A stretch of DNA of 18,999 nucleotides from positions 1 through 18,999 of the forward strand of contig CAYVEB010000032.1 in NCBI GenBank assembly GCA_964450645.1, given 5' to 3'. Source of the DNA: JAKSPM01 sp964450645. GTDB lineage: Bacteria; Bacillota; Clostridia; Oscillospirales; Oscillospiraceae. Under the pieces are notes generated by a model. The model saw only the letters and a program-made list of their open reading frames with translations. It was not told the DNA's origin and made no database searches. The position numbers and the translations under genes are program-made. The number at the start of each line of letters is the position of its first letter. Within the stretch, counting starts at the first letter, position 1. Below, piece by piece: positions 1 through 6,739 of this stretch.

Positions 1-1499
1 CCTCCTGGGGCATCGACCGCATGAAGTCCATGATCCGCGAGCGGGCCGACTGGTGCATCTCCCGCCAGCGCCGCTGGGGCCTGCCCATCCCGGTGTTCTA
101 CTGCAAAAAGTGCGGCAAGAGCGTCTGTACCGACGCCACCATTGAAAAGATCTCCGCGCTGTTTGCCGCGTCCGGCTCCAACATCTGGTTCGAGCGGGAT
201 GCCAAGGCGCTGCTGCCGGACGGCTTCCGCTGTCCCGCGTGCGGAGGCACGGACTTCGAAAAGGAGACGGACACCCTGGACGGCTGGTTCGATTCCGGCT
301 CCACCCACTACGCCTCCATGTGGCACGACCAGGGCTTTTGGCCGGCGGATCTGTATATCGAGGGCGCGGATCAATACCGCGGTTGGTTCCAGTCCTCGCT
401 GCTGACGGCGGTGGGCGCTCTGGGCAAGGGCGCGCCGTTCAAGGAATGTCTGACCCACGGCTGGACGGTGGACGGCGAGGGCAAGCAGATGCACAAGAGT
501 CTGGGAAATGGCGTCGACCCGCAGCAGATCATCGGCAAATACGGCGCCGACATGCTCAGACTGTGGGCCGCCTCCGCCGACTACCACGCTGACGTGCGCT
601 GCTCCGACGCCATCTTTAAGCAGCTGAGCCAGAATTACCTCAAGTTCCGCAACACCAGCAAGTTCATCCTGGACAACTTGGTGGATTTCGACGCCAACCG
701 TCTGGTCGCCCCGTCGGACATGCTGGAGCTGGACCGCTGGGCGCTGACCCGCTGCAACGAACTGATGGAGCGCTGCGCCGCGGCGTACCGGGACTATGAA
801 TTCACGGTCATCTGCCACGCGATCAACGATTTCTGCGTGGTCACGCTGTCCAACTTCTACCTGGATATTTTGAAGGACCGGCTTTACTGCGAGGAAAAGG
901 ACGGCCTCGTCCGCCGCTCGGCGCAGACGGCGCTGTATTTGATCCTGGACACCATGACGAAGCTGTTCGCGCCGATTCTGGCCTTTACCTGCGACGAGAT
1001 CTGGCTGCAAATGCCCCATCGCGACGGCGACGACGTGCGCAACGTTGTGTTTAACTACATGAACCAGCCCTTTACCGACTATGCGCTGGACGCGCGGACC
1101 ATGGCCCGCTGGCAGATTCTCATCCAGCTGCGGCAGGATGTCAACGGGGTTCTGGAAGCCGCCCGTGCCGCTAAGCGGATCGGCAAGGCGCTGGAAGCGC
1201 AGGTGAATCTGTACGCCGCCGACGATGCGTCCAGGGAAGCGCTGGACGCGGTCGCAGGCATGGCGCTCAAGGACGTTTTCATCGTCTCGGCCGTAACGGT
1301 ATCGGACGGCGCACCGGATCCGGCGCACATCGCCGCCGCTGGCGTCAATTACCCCGGTCTTATCGTGGAGGTCCAGCCCGCGCCGGGTGAAAAGTGCCAG
1401 CGCTGTTGGATGCAGGTGCCGCGGGTGGACGAAAACGGCCTCTGCCCGCGCTGTGCCAGGGTCGTGTCCCTGCTGCCGCGGGAGAATCTGGAGCTTTAA
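1..1499 (+). CDS. ileS: Isoleucyl-tRNA synthetase, C-terminal part (5' truncated by window edge)
   Basis: This class I aminoacyl-tRNA synthetase charges tRNA-Ile with isoleucine in the cytoplasm. The frame is open from base 3 and the start lies outside the window; about 498 residues are visible. The segment WCISRQRRWG near the left edge is the conserved IleRS motif of the catalytic domain. The KMSKS signature appears as KQMHKS at about 477-500, followed by SLGNGVDP. An anticodon-binding helical domain follows. The C-terminus carries a four-cysteine zinc module (CQRC...CPRC), typical of full-length bacterial IleS. The gene ends with TAA at 1497-1499, and thyX starts 68 nt later on the same strand, so co-transcription is possible. 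Nothing in the visible part suggests damage. IleRS is distinguished from ValRS and LeuRS by the ISRQRRWG motif context and the C-terminal zinc ribbon. Identification is very secure. Confidence 0.97.
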   Translation, partial: SWGIDRMKSMIRERADWCISRQRRWGLPIPVFYCKKCGKSVCTDATIEKISALFAASGSNIWFERDAKALLPDGFRCPACGGTDFEKETDTLDGWFDSGSTHYASMWHDQGFWPADLYIEGADQYRGWFQSSLLTAVGALGKGAPFKECLTHGWTVDGEGKQMHKSLGNGVDPQQIIGKYGADMLRLWAASADYHADVRCSDAIFKQLSQNYLKFRNTSKFILDNLVDFDANRLVAPSDMLELDRWALTRCNELMERCAAAYRDYEFTVICHAINDFCVVTLSNFYLDILKDRLYCEEKDGLVRRSAQTALYLILDTMTKLFAPILAFTCDEIWLQMPHRDGDDVRNVVFNYMNQPFTDYALDARTMARWQILIQLRQDVNGVLEAARAAKRIGKALEAQVNLYAADDASREALDAVAGMALKDVFIVSAVTVSDGAPDPAHIAAAGVNYPGLIVEVQPAPGEKCQRCWMQVPRVDENGLCPRCARVVSLLPRENLEL

Positions 1500-1508
1500 C
1501 AAAACCGT

Positions 1509-1539
1509 TCCGGCGGCGCGTTTACTGCGCGCCGCCGGA
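1509..1539 (+). other. Perfect GC-rich hairpin between ileS and thyX
   Basis: A 12-bp perfect inverted repeat (arms 1509-1520 and 1528-1539, 7-nt loop) sits between the ileS stop and the thyX ribosome binding site. No T-tract follows on the plus strand, so it is not a standard intrinsic terminator in the ileS-thyX direction. It could be a partial terminator, an mRNA-stability element or a processing site that sets expression of thyX relative to ileS. Its existence is seen directly; its role is inference. Confidence 0.6.
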
Positions 1540-1567
1540 TAAAACTGCGCCTATAAAGGAGTACCAC

Positions 1568-2194
1568 ATGAACATCATTGAACCGAGCGTGGAAATTTTA
1601 TCGCAGGTGGACGCCGGCCAAATTCTGCGCAATTTAGAGAACTGCGGCCGCGTTTGCTACAAGAGTGAAGCCCGCGTTTGCGAGGGTTCCGCCGAAAAAT
1701 TTCTCCGCGGTATCATCCTCAGCGGGCACGAGTCCGTGCTGGAACACGAAAAGCTGACGGTGAAATTCATCTGCGACCGCGGCGTATCTCACGAGATCGT
1801 CCGCCACCGCATCGCCAGCTACAGCCAGGAGAGCACCCGCTACTGCAACTACAACCAAGACCGCTTCGGGGGCGAGCTGACCCTGATCCGGCCTTATTTC
1901 TTCCGCGACGAGCGCTATGAGATCTGGTTCGAGACGATGGCCTTGATTGAGAAGAACTACAACCGCCTCATCGCTCTTGGCGCGAAGCCGGAGGAGGCCC
2001 GGAGCATCCTGCCCAACAGCCTAAAGACGGAGCTGGTGGCAACGATGAATTTCCGTGAGCTGCGGCATTTTTTAAAACTGCGCACCTCCCCGCGCGCACA
2101 TCCGCAGATGCGCCAGGCCGCGCGTCCTCTGCTGGCCTATTGCAAGCAGACCTTCCCCGTGCTCTTTGCGGACATTCCATTTGAAGAAGAATAG
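1568..2194 (+). CDS. thyX: FAD-dependent thymidylate synthase ThyX
   Basis: ThyX makes dTMP from dUMP using methylenetetrahydrofolate as carbon donor and NADPH-reduced FAD. It functionally replaces ThyA. The protein has 208 residues from ATG 1568, which is preceded by AAAGGAG with suitable spacing; the open frame continues further upstream but without a better start. The family signature RHRxxxxxxxS is present at residues 79-89 (RHRIASYSQES) and is followed by TR. The C-terminal half has the typical run PEEARSILPNSLKTE (141-155), NFRELRHFLKLRT (161-173) and AHPQMR (177-182), which line the flavin and nucleotide pocket. Length is within the usual range for the family. It lies 68 nt behind ileS, with a hairpin in between. 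No thyA is in the window. Confidence is very high because the signature is diagnostic. Confidence 0.97.
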   Translation: MNIIEPSVEILSQVDAGQILRNLENCGRVCYKSEARVCEGSAEKFLRGIILSGHESVLEHEKLTVKFICDRGVSHEIVRHRIASYSQESTRYCNYNQDRFGGELTLIRPYFFRDERYEIWFETMALIEKNYNRLIALGAKPEEARSILPNSLKTELVATMNFRELRHFLKLRTSPRAHPQMRQAARPLLAYCKQTFPVLFADIPFEEE

Positions 2195-2275
2195 GCCGCA
2201 TCATCCGGCGGGCGGTCCGCGTTCGTGAGCGCTCCAATTCTCCAATAGAGATGTCTGATATTATGACCCAATAAA

Positions 2276-2353
2276 ATAAGACGTTTTTTATCAAATCATG
2301 CCGCGCGAACGCGTGGCGCTTTTCAGCGGCAGGCAACTGAAAAGATGTCTTAT
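2276..2353 (+). other. Nested inverted repeats 3' of thyX (possible terminator or folded RNA)
   Basis: An outer 7-bp helix (2276-2282 with 2347-2353) encloses two hairpins. The first is 2300-2317 (GC-rich, one G-U pair, tight loop) and the second is 2319-2326 with 2337-2344 (8 bp perfect, 10-nt loop). The first hairpin is followed by only four T, so it would be a weak terminator for thyX. The arrangement resembles a three-way junction. The pairings were found by eye and no energy was calculated. Confidence 0.35.
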
Positions 2354-2357
2354 GCGG

Positions 2358-2406
2358 AAATTCCATAAAAAGTATCCTTTTTTAAACTCTGCTTTTTATG
2401 GAATTT
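2358..2406. repeat. 15-bp perfect inverted repeat
   Basis: Arms 2358-2372 and 2392-2406 are exact reverse complements (AAATTCCATAAAAAG), separated by 19 nt. The right arm ends only two bases before the left end of the MITE at 2409. It may be a target-site structure, the remains of another small element, or a terminator acting in either direction. The inverted repeat itself is certain; the role is not known. Confidence 0.6.
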
Positions 2407-2408
2407 AA

Positions 2409-2580
2409 GGGAAGCTCTGAATAAATCTGACGTGTAGCTTGCGCAGCCAGATTTTTTGTCAGACAAGACAAAATCCTTGCGAATCCTTTGTGAATTCGCA
2501 AGGATTTTTGGAATGTATGACGAAAAAGATGCAAGCAAAATGCGCGTCAAAGCGTTCGCCATGATTTGTTCAGAGGTTCC
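2409..2580. mobile_element. Small non-coding element with IS5-like terminal inverted repeats (MITE)
   Basis: The left end GGAAGCTCTGAATAAAT (2410-2426) and the reverse complement of the right end at 2564-2580 (GGAACCTCTGAACAAAT) match at 15 of 17 positions. The ends recall the GGAAGGTGCGAATAA type seen in the IS5 family, as I remember it. The flanks are TTAA on the left and TTAG on the right, both of the YTAR form IS5-type elements prefer, but they are not identical. There is no transposase frame inside. The interior contains a strong hairpin (arms 2470-2484 and 2494-2508, 15 bp perfect). At about 172 bp this fits a non-autonomous element mobilised in trans. Confidence 0.65.
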
Positions 2581-2581
2581 T

Positions 2582-2750
2582 TAGTATTATTTGCCATGCA
2601 AAAGCATAGCAAAATGGCCATGCGCCGTCTCTGACGGCACGGCCTGAAATTTAAGCGCGTGGAGCGCGACGCCCCACATGCGTATAAAACTTCCTGCGTT
2701 ACAGCACATTTGCATCCATCGTGGTGCGACGCCAGCGCATGAAATTTTAT
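2582..2750. repeat. Repeat-rich spacer behind the acyltransferase gene
   Basis: Two degenerate direct copies are visible. CGTGGAGCGCGACGCC at 2658-2673 is followed by CCACATGCGTATAAAA, and CGTGGTGCGACGCC at 2720-2733 is followed by AGCGCATGAAATTTTA. A further relative of the tail (CTGAAATTTAAGCGCG) begins at about 2644. A short perfect hairpin GCCGTC-TCT-GACGGC lies near 2622-2637. The second copy overlaps the stop codon of the acyltransferase. No gene is supported here. The block looks like a dispersed intergenic repeat, but that needs a genome-wide comparison. Confidence 0.4.
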
Positions 2751-3877
2751 ACGGAAATTGTATCAGAATCAGTTTTGAGCAAGCGGCCCAGCCAGACGTC
2801 GACGTTCGCCAGGCGCTCTTTGACCTTGCACAGGGAGAACAGGCCGATGCGCAGCAAATCCACCGCCGCTCCGACAAGGCAGATTGCGCACGCGCACAGG
2901 ATGATTTTCAGTACAAAGAGCACAACACCGCCGCTTGCAAACGAACTGGCCATACCGCGGATATAGGCGTTCCAAATCAGCGGGTGTACATGGAGCAAAT
3001 AAATGCCGAGGGTTGTTGGCGACACAAACCGGATGATCCGCTTGCACCGCGCGCTCCGCACCGGCGTGCCCGCCCAGAAGGCCAGCAGAGCCAAGGCCGA
3101 TAAAAAGATCGTGGGAGAGATGTAACTGACAAGAGTTTGAAATTTCAAATAATGTACGAGCCAAGTGAAGCCCACGGCGCCGAGATAGGTGAGCGCCGCC
3201 CAGCGCCTGCGGATGCGCCGCACCAGGTCATATTGCCGGATGTAAGCCCCGAAGAGATAGCAGATACACAGCCAGATCATGCTGTAGCCGTCGTCAAGGC
3301 TGAACACATTTAAGTCCCAGGGGCGATACACACTTTGCTCTTTGAATCCTGGGAGAACACTTGGAAGCGTAATGAGGAAGACCGCGATGGCGAGCAGACA
3401 CGCGCGCAGCTGCGGCCGGGGCATCCGCGTGACCACGAAGTTCATCAGGGGAATGAAAAAGAACATGCCAAAATAGGCGCTCATGTACCAGTATTGCTTG
3501 TATAGAATCGGGAAGATGGCGCCGATTATGGCGCTGGGCTCCACCGTGCCAAGGTTGAAGACGCCGAAAATAGCCGTGATGCCCAAGCAGTAAAAGGAAG
3601 TCTGCAACCAAAGCGCCAGCAGGCGGGAAAAGCGGAATTTTGCGCCGACGCCGACATAGCCGCTGATAAGCGCGTAGCAGTCGACGCAGCAATAGGCGCC
3701 GATCTCCAAAAACCACGCGACTTCGTAGTAAACAGGTTTGCCCGCCGCGGCGCTGAGCGCGCCGCCCCGGTTGAGCGTGTGCAGAACCGCGATCATGAAC
3801 ATGGACAAGAGCCGCAGAACCTCGATCCCGTCGTTTCGCTCCCGCCGCCGGGCGGGAAGCGCTTGGTTCGTCGCCAT
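2747..3877 (-). CDS. Acyltransferase family 3 membrane protein (probable sugar or cell-wall O-acyltransferase)
   Basis: This is a polytopic integral membrane protein of the acyltransferase-3 family, whose members transfer acyl groups to sugars of surface polysaccharide, exopolysaccharide or peptidoglycan. The protein has 376 residues from ATG at 3877, chosen because AGGAG stands 8 nt upstream and a good promoter lies just behind it. The frame continues 73 codons upstream, but that part runs through promoter and repeat DNA. The family signature is in the first helix: IEVLRLLSMFMIAVLHT (residues 18-34), with the conserved Arg22 and His33. About ten hydrophobic segments follow, and the second half has the conserved SPTTLGIYLLHVHPLIW stretch. 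No attached periplasmic SGNH domain is present. It stands alone in the accessory region and the natural acceptor cannot be read from the sequence. Family confidence is high; substrate is unknown. Confidence 0.88.
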   Translation of the reverse strand: MATNQALPARRRERNDGIEVLRLLSMFMIAVLHTLNRGGALSAAAGKPVYYEVAWFLEIGAYCCVDCYALISGYVGVGAKFRFSRLLALWLQTSFYCLGITAIFGVFNLGTVEPSAIIGAIFPILYKQYWYMSAYFGMFFFIPLMNFVVTRMPRPQLRACLLAIAVFLITLPSVLPGFKEQSVYRPWDLNVFSLDDGYSMIWLCICYLFGAYIRQYDLVRRIRRRWAALTYLGAVGFTWLVHYLKFQTLVSYISPTIFLSALALLAFWAGTPVRSARCKRIIRFVSPTTLGIYLLHVHPLIWNAYIRGMASSFASGGVVLFVLKIILCACAICLVGAAVDLLRIGLFSLCKVKERLANVDVWLGRLLKTDSDTISV

Positions 3878-3925
3878 GGGAAACGCTCCTTTGTCACAAT
3901 AGATGATGTCATGCAATTTCTTAAC

Positions 3926-3954
3926 AATATAGCACAATTTCGCGCGTTTGTAAA
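3926..3954 (-). promoter_or_regulatory. Sigma-A-type promoter of the acyltransferase gene
   Basis: On the minus strand, TTTACA (3949-3954) and TATATT (3926-3931) are separated by exactly 17 nt. The predicted start of transcription is near 3919, giving a leader of about 42 nt before ATG 3877. This promoter lies between the gene and the structured repeat at 3998-4071, so that repeat is not in the leader made from this promoter. Confidence 0.75.
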
Positions 3955-3997
3955 CAGTTTTGGCATTTCCAGGTTTTTGCGGCGGCGGGGAAAACAG

Positions 3998-4071
3998 GGC
4001 AGTAGCGAAAACATTCGAGAAGAAACATCGCCGGGGACTGCATAAGCAGTAGGCCAGGCGTTGTTTTTCAA
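3998..4071 (-). repeat. Structured dispersed repeat, copy A
   Basis: The 43 bases at 4029-4071 match 5470-5512 (copy B) at 32 positions without gaps. The flanking GGCxGTAGC-AAAAC part also matches once a 15-nt insertion in copy A is allowed. Read on the minus strand it can fold as CGCC/GGCG enclosing ACTGC-TTAT-GCAGT. Orientation is given as minus because the pairing is kept in both copies only on that strand (with G-U pairs). It may be a small structured RNA, a REP-like element or part of a larger repeat. Confidence 0.6.
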
Positions 4072-4331
4072 TACAGTTAGGATTGCTTCGCTCCAAAAGG
4101 AAGGAAATCGATCAATTCGGCCAAATCTATGAAATGAAACCGCTCAGGTTGGTTATAATTGAAGGAGAATACGCCGAAGAGTATGGCGCAAGTGGCGGGA
4201 AAATTTAGTTTTCAAGAAGTTTTATAAGGCTCTCCTCTGGCTTTCAGTTCAGAGGCCGCCTCTGCAAGCGCCACGGTGGTAAGCAAAGGCAGCACCGCAT
4301 GTGCAGTCATGGATAAAGGAATGTTTTTTGT
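4072..4331. other. Intergenic stretch with coding-like remnant, ahead of the tocopherol-cyclase-like gene
   Basis: A frame on the plus strand stays open from 4071 to TAG 4206-4208 and reads like protein (for example KRKEIDQFGQIYEMKP and LVIIEGEYAEEYGASGG). It has no convincing start and I recognise no family, so it may be the tail of a lost gene. A perfect TATAAT lies at 4154-4159 but without a good -35 box. CCTCTG (4234-4239), CAGAGG (4250-4255) and CCTCTG (4259-4264) can form two mutually exclusive hairpins in the leader of the next gene. Nothing else was seen here. Confidence 0.3.
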
Positions 4332-5191
4332 ATGCGCGATTATTTTTGCGGATGGTATTTAAAATGTCAATCCAATACGCAGACGTTGGCAATAATTCCT
4401 GCGATTCATAAATCCGGGAAAGAACAATCCTGCTCGCTCCAACTCATCACGGATGAGGGCGCCTGGAATGTTGGGTTCCCGTATCAGTCCTTTCAGGTGC
4501 AGAGGAAAGCGTTTCATATTCAGGTTGAAGAAAACAGCTTTGGCATAGATGGCATTGAGCTGTGCTTGCACACCTCCCAGTGTTCCGCTGTNNNNNNNNN
4601 NGTAAAGTTCAATTTGGTCCGTTTTCTCCGATTCGCTATGACATCATGGGGCCGTTTCGATATGTGCCGTTTATGGAGTGCCGACATTGCGTTGTAAGCA
4701 TGCAACATGCGGTAAATGGAGAAATCTGCATCAACGGTGTAAGCTATCGCTTTCGTGACGCGGCCGGCTATATTGAGGGGGATCGCGGATATTCCTTCCC
4801 GGCGGAATATGCGTGGACGCAGTGCTGTTTTGATGGCGGATCGCTTTTCCTCAGTGTGGCAGAAATTCCGTTCGGGCGATTTCATTTTACCGGGATCATC
4901 AGCGTCATTCAATTACAGGGCAGGGAATACCGCTTGGCTACTTATTTGGGAGCAAAAGCGGCCAAAATTGAAAACGGAGAAATTGTAATTTGTCAAGGAA
5001 ATACCGTTTTATCAGTTAAGCTGATTGAGAAACACACGCATTGTCTTCTCGCGCCCGTGCGTGGAATTATGCAGCGAACCATCCATGAAAGTGCGTCTTG
5101 CCATGCATCATACAATTTTAAGAAAAATAATCATGTTCTTCTTTCTTTTGAAACATCCAACGCCTCCTTCGAATATGAGTATTCACGTTAA
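4332..5191 (+). CDS. Tocopherol-cyclase-like protein, interrupted by an assembly gap
   Basis: The coding sequence is in two pieces around the ten N at 4592-4601: residues 1-86 from ATG 4332, and about 195 residues ending at TAA 5189-5191. The first piece begins MRDYFCGWYLKCQ and includes LAIIPAIH. The second has PIRYDIMGPFRYVPFMECRH and GYIEGDRGYSFPAEYAWTQC. These are the blocks of the tocopherol-cyclase-like family (beta-sandwich, lipocalin-like), which is widespread in bacteria that make no tocopherol and whose role there is unknown. The two pieces are in different frames as assembled. A true gap of 8 or 11 bases would restore one frame, which fits the spacing between the blocks. AAAGGA lies 11 nt before the ATG. 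The gene looks more AT-rich than its neighbours, suggesting transfer. An authentic frameshift cannot be excluded. Confidence 0.75.
4592..4601. other. Assembly gap (10 N)
   Basis: Ten unknown bases lie inside the tocopherol-cyclase-like gene. The two coding pieces are out of frame by this length, so the real gap is probably not exactly ten bases. Confidence 0.99.
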
Positions 5192-5453
5192 ATCGTACCC
5201 CGATTTGCTTGGGAACTGGAAGCGCGGCAAGGTGAACCGCGCCAATTTTAATTGCAATTTTGGCGGGCTATAATCGCTGCGCGTCATAATCCCGATCATT
5301 TTGTAACGCAATGCGCCACGGGTAGGTATAGGCCGCCTTATTGACCGGCGTTGTCAGGCGGATAAGAAATTAAATAAGAGATTTACCGTAAAAATTCACC
5401 AGATGCATGTATGTCTGCCGTAATTGTTGCCGGCGACTCATTCCGTAAAAAAA
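5192..5453. other. Intergenic stretch, no gene supported
   Basis: This lies between the tocopherol-cyclase-like stop and repeat copy B. Short open stretches on both strands have no ribosome binding site and no recognisable product. Sequence here may be a continuation of the copy B repeat towards the left, but copy A shows no matching flank, so this is not demonstrated. Confidence 0.3.
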
Positions 5454-5512
5454 GGCTGTAGCAAAACGGCACCGGGGACCGCGAAAGCAGCAATTTGGGC
5501 GTTGTTTTTTAA
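5454..5512 (-). repeat. Structured dispersed repeat, copy B
   Basis: This is the partner of copy A at 3998-4071, in the same orientation and 15 nt shorter. On the minus strand it folds as AAAAC/GTTTT, CGCC/GGTG and GCTGC-TTTC-GCGGT. The base changes relative to copy A turn Watson-Crick pairs into G-U pairs on this strand, whereas they would break the helices on the plus strand. No gene on the minus strand starts close downstream, so it is not an obvious leader element. Confidence 0.6.
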
Positions 5513-5607
5513 TCACCAATTGAGATAGATTATGAATGATAGTCATTGTTTTATAACCTAATATTATGCTTTCTGCAGGAGGACTGTTGGCCCTCCTCAG
5601 GCTGTCA

Positions 5608-5646
5608 AAGGACCCCGGTCTTGCCTAATGCAAAACCGGGGTCCTT
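5608..5646. terminator. Strong hairpin between convergent genes
   Basis: A 12-bp perfect stem (5608-5619 with 5635-5646) with a 15-nt loop lies between the tocopherol-cyclase-like gene and the converging fba gene. It has only three T after it on the minus strand, so it is a modest terminator for fba at best. It sits 11 nt before a second hairpin with a proper T-tract. Confidence 0.5.
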
Positions 5647-5656
5647 CGACGCTCTG

Positions 5657-5687
5657 AGCCACCGGCTTCGCCGGTGGCTGTTTTTTT
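5657..5687 (+). terminator. Intrinsic terminator
   Basis: A 10-bp perfect stem (5657-5666 with 5670-5679), a TTC loop and seven T at 5681-5687 form a textbook plus-strand terminator. It would stop transcripts coming from the tocopherol-cyclase-like gene side before they enter the antisense of fba. Confidence 0.8.
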
Positions 5688-5741
5688 AACAAACTGAACT
5701 GCAAGTCCATGGGAGGGCTTGCGGCTGTTGCGCGTATTCAA

Positions 5742-6680
5742 TCAGATTTTGTTGTCCGAGCCGAGGACGTCCACAATTTTGTGACGCACCATGTCCTTCA
5801 CAGCGGCGCGGGCGGGCTTGAGATACTGCCTGGGATCGAAGTGCTCCGGATGCTCCGCAAAATACTTGCGGATAGAAGCGGTAATGGCCAGGCGGATGTC
5901 CGAGTCGATGTTGATCTTACAGACAGCCAAACGGGCGGCCTGACGCAGCTGATCCTCTGGTACGCCGATAGCACCGGGCAGATTGCCGCCATACTGATTG
6001 ATCACATCCACGAATTCCTGGGGAACCGAGGAAGCGCCGTGCAGCACGATGGGGAAACCGGGCAGACGCTTTTCAACCTCTTCGAGAATGTCGAACCGCA
6101 GCTGAGGCTTGGTTCCGGGCTTAAACTTGAACGCGCCGTGGGACGTGCCGATGGCAATGGCCAAAGAGTCGCAGCCAGTGCGGCTGACAAATTCTTCCAC
6201 TTCGTCGGGACGGGTATAAGAGGAATCCTCAGCGGAAACCTTCACTTCGTCCTCAATGCCGGCCAGCGTGCCCAGCTCCGCTTCCACCACAACGCCACGG
6301 TCATGGGCATAATCTACGACGCGCTTCGCCAGAGCGATATTTTCTTCAAAGGGCAGGGAAGATCCGTCAATCATGACGGAAGTAAAACCGCCGTCGATGC
6401 AGCTCTTGCAGGTTTCAAAGTCAGGGCCATGGTCCAAATGCAAGGCGATGGGAATTTCCGGGTTCACAGCCACAGCGGCTTCCACCATCTTAACCAGATA
6501 CGTGTGGTTCGCATACGCACGAGCGCCCTTGGACACCTGCAGAATGACAGGGGATTTGGTCTCTTGGCAGGCCTCGGTGATGCCCTGCACGATCTCCATG
6601 TTATTCACGTTGAACGCGCCGATGGCGTAACCGCCCGCGTAGGCCTTTTTAAACATTTCGGTTGTTGTTACCAGAGGCAT
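5742..6680 (-). CDS. fba: Class II fructose-bisphosphate aldolase
   Basis: This zinc-dependent aldolase cleaves fructose-1,6-bisphosphate to dihydroxyacetone phosphate and glyceraldehyde-3-phosphate and runs the reverse condensation. Many members also accept sedoheptulose-1,7-bisphosphate. The protein has 312 residues, the usual length for the short class II type. The catalytic Asp83 and zinc ligand His84 lie in LHLDHGPD. The loop VVEAELG carries Glu135. The second and third zinc histidines are His181 (IGTSHGAFK) and His214 (LHGASS). The C-terminal NIDSDIR segment binds the phosphate. ATG 6680 is preceded by AAAGGAG at 10 nt. The gene has its own promoter back to back with that of the phosphofructokinase gene, so the two glycolytic genes share a 203-bp control region. 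Identification is secure. Confidence 0.97.
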   Translation of the reverse strand: MPLVTTTEMFKKAYAGGYAIGAFNVNNMEIVQGITEACQETKSPVILQVSKGARAYANHTYLVKMVEAAVAVNPEIPIALHLDHGPDFETCKSCIDGGFTSVMIDGSSLPFEENIALAKRVVDYAHDRGVVVEAELGTLAGIEDEVKVSAEDSSYTRPDEVEEFVSRTGCDSLAIAIGTSHGAFKFKPGTKPQLRFDILEEVEKRLPGFPIVLHGASSVPQEFVDVINQYGGNLPGAIGVPEDQLRQAARLAVCKINIDSDIRLAITASIRKYFAEHPEHFDPRQYLKPARAAVKDMVRHKIVDVLGSDNKI

Positions 6681-6739
6681 ATGAATTTCGCTCCTTTGTT
6701 TTTTTATCCGCAGTCAAACAAGCGGCTGCAATCGTATTT

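Noticed and set aside
3878..4096. N-terminal extension of the acyltransferase to an upstream ATG
   Set aside because: The extension would cover the sigma-A-type promoter and repeat copy A, and ATG 3877 has a good ribosome binding site directly in front.
3998..5512. Composite transposon formed by repeat copies A and B around the tocopherol-cyclase-like gene
   Set aside because: No transposase, no target duplication and no inverted ends were found; the repeats are short and diverged.
5454..5512. ZTP (pfl) or c-di-GMP riboswitch suggested by CACCGGGGAC
   Set aside because: The partner segments of those aptamers are missing, the better folding is on the other strand, and no suitable gene follows.
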